A DNA stretch of 64,000 nucleotides from Terriglobia bacterium (GTDB lineage Bacteria > Acidobacteriota > Terriglobia > Terriglobales > Acidobacteriaceae), in the NCBI GenBank assembly GCA_020072645.1, contig JAIQGK010000011.1, positions 124,001 to 188,000 on the forward strand, given 5' to 3'. Below are positions 61,857 through 64,000 of the stretch, piece by piece; position 1 is the stretch's first letter; every line of letters begins with the position of its first letter. Under the pieces are notes generated by a model, which searched no databases, had not been told where the DNA came from, and saw only the letters and a program-made list of their open reading frames with translations. The translations under genes and the position numbers were made by a program.

Positions 61857-64000
61857 TTAGCTCTGACCAGGATTAGGCGTGGCCGGTATGCGATTCTTGG
61901 TGACAGCAGCGGTGCGCTCCAGCTTGTCCCAGGCAAAAGGCTTTCCGTCTATGGCGCGCTTGACCGTCTTGGCCAGCACCGCGGAAAAAAGCTGCCGGTA
62001 GGAAAATCTCTGCAGCCACAGGTGCAGCAGCAACTGCGCGTCTTCTCCCGTGCCTTCCACGCGGCGCTCCAGCAGAAACGCCAACGCTGACGCAATGAAA
62101 TCAATGGCCAGAAAGATCACGAAATAAAAAGCCAGACGCTCAAAGCTGCTCGCGTCCGTGCTTTCTGGATGGAAGTACCGAGCGGCGGCGTACTCCAGCA
62201 CGCCAAACAAGAACATGATGTCGATGAACGGTGATACCAGCGGCAGCATGATCTGGAAAATAATAATGTTGGGCAGGGCAATCCAGCCCAGGCGGCTGCG
62301 GCGGCGAATGGCGGCGCCGTGCTTCCACACGGCTTGAAGAATGCCGAATGACCAGCGGAAGCGCTGGCGCATGAGGCCGCGTGCATTTGTCGGCGCCTCA
62401 GTAAACGCCAGGGCGCGATCTTCATTCACCACGCGCCAGCCGTTTTCCAGCAGAGACATGGTCAGGTCGGCATCTTCCGCCACTGTATCAGTATGGTAGC
62501 CGCCGGCTTCACGGACGGCAGAGACGCGCCATGCGCCAATCGCTCCGGGAACCACGCTTACCGCGCCAAATACGTTGAGAGCGCGACGCTCAAAATTCTG
62601 GCTGGTGATATATTCCAGCGCCTGCCAGCGCGTCCACAGATTCACGCGGTTGCCAACCTTGGCATTGCCCGCGACTGCGGCCACTCTAGCATCCGCGAAA
62701 TGCGGCACCAAAATGGAAATAGCGTTGGGAGCAATTACCGTATCGGCATCAATGCCGACATAGATTTCATCCTGCGTATGTTTCAGGGCGTGATTCAGCG
62801 CTTCCGCTTTTCCGGCGTTGGTCTTGGTCAGCAGTAGGACGCGGCCATCAGCAATCTCTCTGGCAAATTTTTCCCGCACCACGGCGGATGTCGCATCTTT
62901 TGATCCGTCATCCACCACGATCGTCCGTAGGTTCGGGTAGTCTGACGCCAGCGCCGAACGGACAGTATTCTCAATCACCTTTTCTTCATTGAATGCGGGA
63001 ATGATGACAGTAACTTTCGGTTTGTAATCCGGGCCGCCCACGGGCGCTGGTGTCCGCAGGCGATCGTATGTGGCTAGCGCGCCAATGCCTAGAAGACGGG
63101 CGCTCATCAGTACGTCACCAATAAAAAAGACCAAGACGATAAATTGTGCCAGCCATCGTCCCAATTGGAATACGTAGCCATCCAGTCGCGCACCGAGCAC
63201 TTCATTAGAAGGCAGCTCTGGCATCACGTCAGCCCGTGTCTTGCCCAACAGCTCTTCAACGCTCACAATCTTGAATCCGCGTGCGCGCAAGCCTTCAATG
63301 ACCGCGGGCAGGGCCTGGACGGTTGCAGAGCGGTCGCCGCCGCCATCGTGCAGCAGAATGATGTTGCCGCAATAAAGAGGACCGCGTGTCTGGCAGCCCT
63401 TAGTGGCCGCGCGCTGGGCCTGGTCCATTACTTCGGTGACGATCTCCGCGGCGGTTTGGCCTTTTCTCCAGTCATTAGGATCAATCTTAGATCCCACCGT
63501 GATGTAACCTTCGGTCTGGACAAGTTCCAGCGGCCGCACCTGATCGGCGATGTCAGGGTCCTGGTCAATGGAATACGGCGGCCGGAAATACAGCGGTTTT
63601 ACACCCATCTTGCTGGCAAATAGTTTTTCCGTCAGCTGCAACTCCACGCGCTTCATGTACCAGGATGAAACGTCGCTGATATCGGGATGGGTAAACGTGT
63701 GATTGCCAATATCATGTCCCTCATCGTAAATACGCTGCGCCAGCCCGGGAAACTTCTGCGTCTGCAATCCGATCAGAAAAAACGTGGCTGGGGCATTTTC
63801 GCGCTTCAGGATGTCGAGAATCTGCGGTGTGTATAAAGAGTCAGGGCCATCATCAAACGTGATGGCGACTTGTTTATCTTTCCAGCCCAGAGCCTTCAGT
63901 TGATAGGGCTCGGGCAGCACGGTCATTTTTTCTGAAGCGACGAACTTGCCGTCTGAATCAAGCTTAACCTCGCGCTGGCCGGGCTTCGGTCTCTGCTGGA
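61857..64000 (-). CDS. Polysaccharide deacetylase-glycosyltransferase fusion (runs off right edge)
   Basis: At least 714 residues; the frame is open to the window edge, so the N-terminus (perhaps a GH18-like domain) is outside. First visible: an NodB-type deacetylase (AITFDDGPDSLYTPQILDIL, EGHDIGNHTFTHPDISDVS, GNIILLHDGGGDRS with its metal and His motifs). Then a membrane helix (WLAQFIVLVFFIGDVLMSA) and a GT2 domain (VTVIIPAFNEEKVIENTVRS, YVGIDADTVIAPNAISILVP with DxD, AEDADLTMSLLENGWRV ED, RQRFRWSFGILQAVWKHG, i.e. QxxRW). C-terminal TM helices follow. Such fusions synthesise and modify cell-surface polysaccharide (NodC/PgaC-like). Confidence 0.92.
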   Translation of the reverse strand, partial: QQRPKPGQREVKLDSDGKFVASEKMTVLPEPYQLKALGWKDKQVAITFDDGPDSLYTPQILDILKRENAPATFFLIGLQTQKFPGLAQRIYDEGHDIGNHTFTHPDISDVSSWYMKRVELQLTEKLFASKMGVKPLYFRPPYSIDQDPDIADQVRPLELVQTEGYITVGSKIDPNDWRKGQTAAEIVTEVMDQAQRAATKGCQTRGPLYCGNIILLHDGGGDRSATVQALPAVIEGLRARGFKIVSVEELLGKTRADVMPELPSNEVLGARLDGYVFQLGRWLAQFIVLVFFIGDVLMSARLLGIGALATYDRLRTPAPVGGPDYKPKVTVIIPAFNEEKVIENTVRSALASDYPNLRTIVVDDGSKDATSAVVREKFAREIADGRVLLLTKTNAGKAEALNHALKHTQDEIYVGIDADTVIAPNAISILVPHFADARVAAVAGNAKVGNRVNLWTRWQALEYITSQNFERRALNVFGAVSVVPGAIGAWRVSAVREAGGYHTDTVAEDADLTMSLLENGWRVVNEDRALAFTEAPTNARGLMRQRFRWSFGILQAVWKHGAAIRRRSRLGWIALPNIIIFQIMLPLVSPFIDIMFLFGVLEYAAARYFHPESTDASSFERLAFYFVIFLAIDFIASALAFLLERRVEGTGEDAQLLLHLWLQRFSYRQLFSAVLAKTVKRAIDGKPFAWDKLERTAAVTKNRIPATPNPGQS

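Overview
The window looks like a chromosomal segment of an Acidobacteriota bacterium (Terriglobia/Koribacter-like). This is inferred from the gene families, not from a search. It has a full-length ADOP-type FtsX/MacB permease, an RHS protein with inserted adhesin-like modules, M61 and M48 peptidases, secreted TPR and DUF4412-like proteins, several tiny zinc-ribbon proteins of the kind common in that phylum, and many degenerate low-complexity 'words' between genes. Most genes are ordinary and chromosomal. I see no phage, plasmid, insertion sequence or CRISPR array.

Layout: 1-5.2 kb has flavoprotein oxidoreductases, an NTF2-like/alpha-beta hydrolase pair, a secreted protein and two small zinc-ribbon proteins. 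5.4-10.7 kb has a TPR protein, purH, glutaminyl cyclase and a zinc-binding small protein. 11-18.4 kb is a polymorphic-toxin locus on the minus strand: an RHS shell broken by a frameshift, a C-terminal NucA/NucB-like nuclease tip, an overlapping SMI1/KNR4-type immunity gene and a further secreted unknown. 18.7-31 kb holds a di-heme peroxidase-family protein with a glycine-rich linker, a nuclease-fold protein, M48 peptidase, amidase, ankyrin protein, minimal zincin and membrane proteins. At 31.1-31.2 kb there is a selenocysteine tRNA with a 26-bp copy of its 3' end 139 bp away. 31.4-39.7 kb holds three ABC systems, a methyltransferase-like protein, PhzF, an orphan receiver protein, a three-copy repeat around an ABC ATPase, and tRNA-Gly and tRNA-Cys. 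39.8-43.6 kb has a TetR regulator, an SRPBCC protein, an OpuC-type osmoprotectant importer whose permease is frameshifted, and tRNA-Pro. 44-48.4 kb has a small secreted peptide, a membrane-protein pair, a DapA-family protein and an HTH regulator.

48.7-58.2 kb is the main metabolic operon, all on the minus strand: biotin-dependent acyl-CoA carboxylase (carboxyltransferase and biotin-carboxylase/BCCP subunits), acyl-CoA dehydrogenase, acyl-CoA ligase, AtuA (DUF1446), a secreted DinB protein, the detached AtuA C-terminal domain and an enoyl-CoA hydratase. Together they match the logic of acyclic terpene (citronellol/geraniol) or leucine/isovalerate breakdown: activate, dehydrogenate, carboxylate, hydrate. 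The window ends with a BON-domain protein, a cupin, an M61 peptidase and a deacetylase-glycosyltransferase fusion running off the right edge.

The items most worth a second look are the RHS-NucA/NucB toxin locus, the tRNA-Sec tail duplication, the split AtuA with a DinB gene between its parts, the 11-bp-deletion model for the broken Opu permease, and the ~92-bp repeats around the orphan ABC ATPase.
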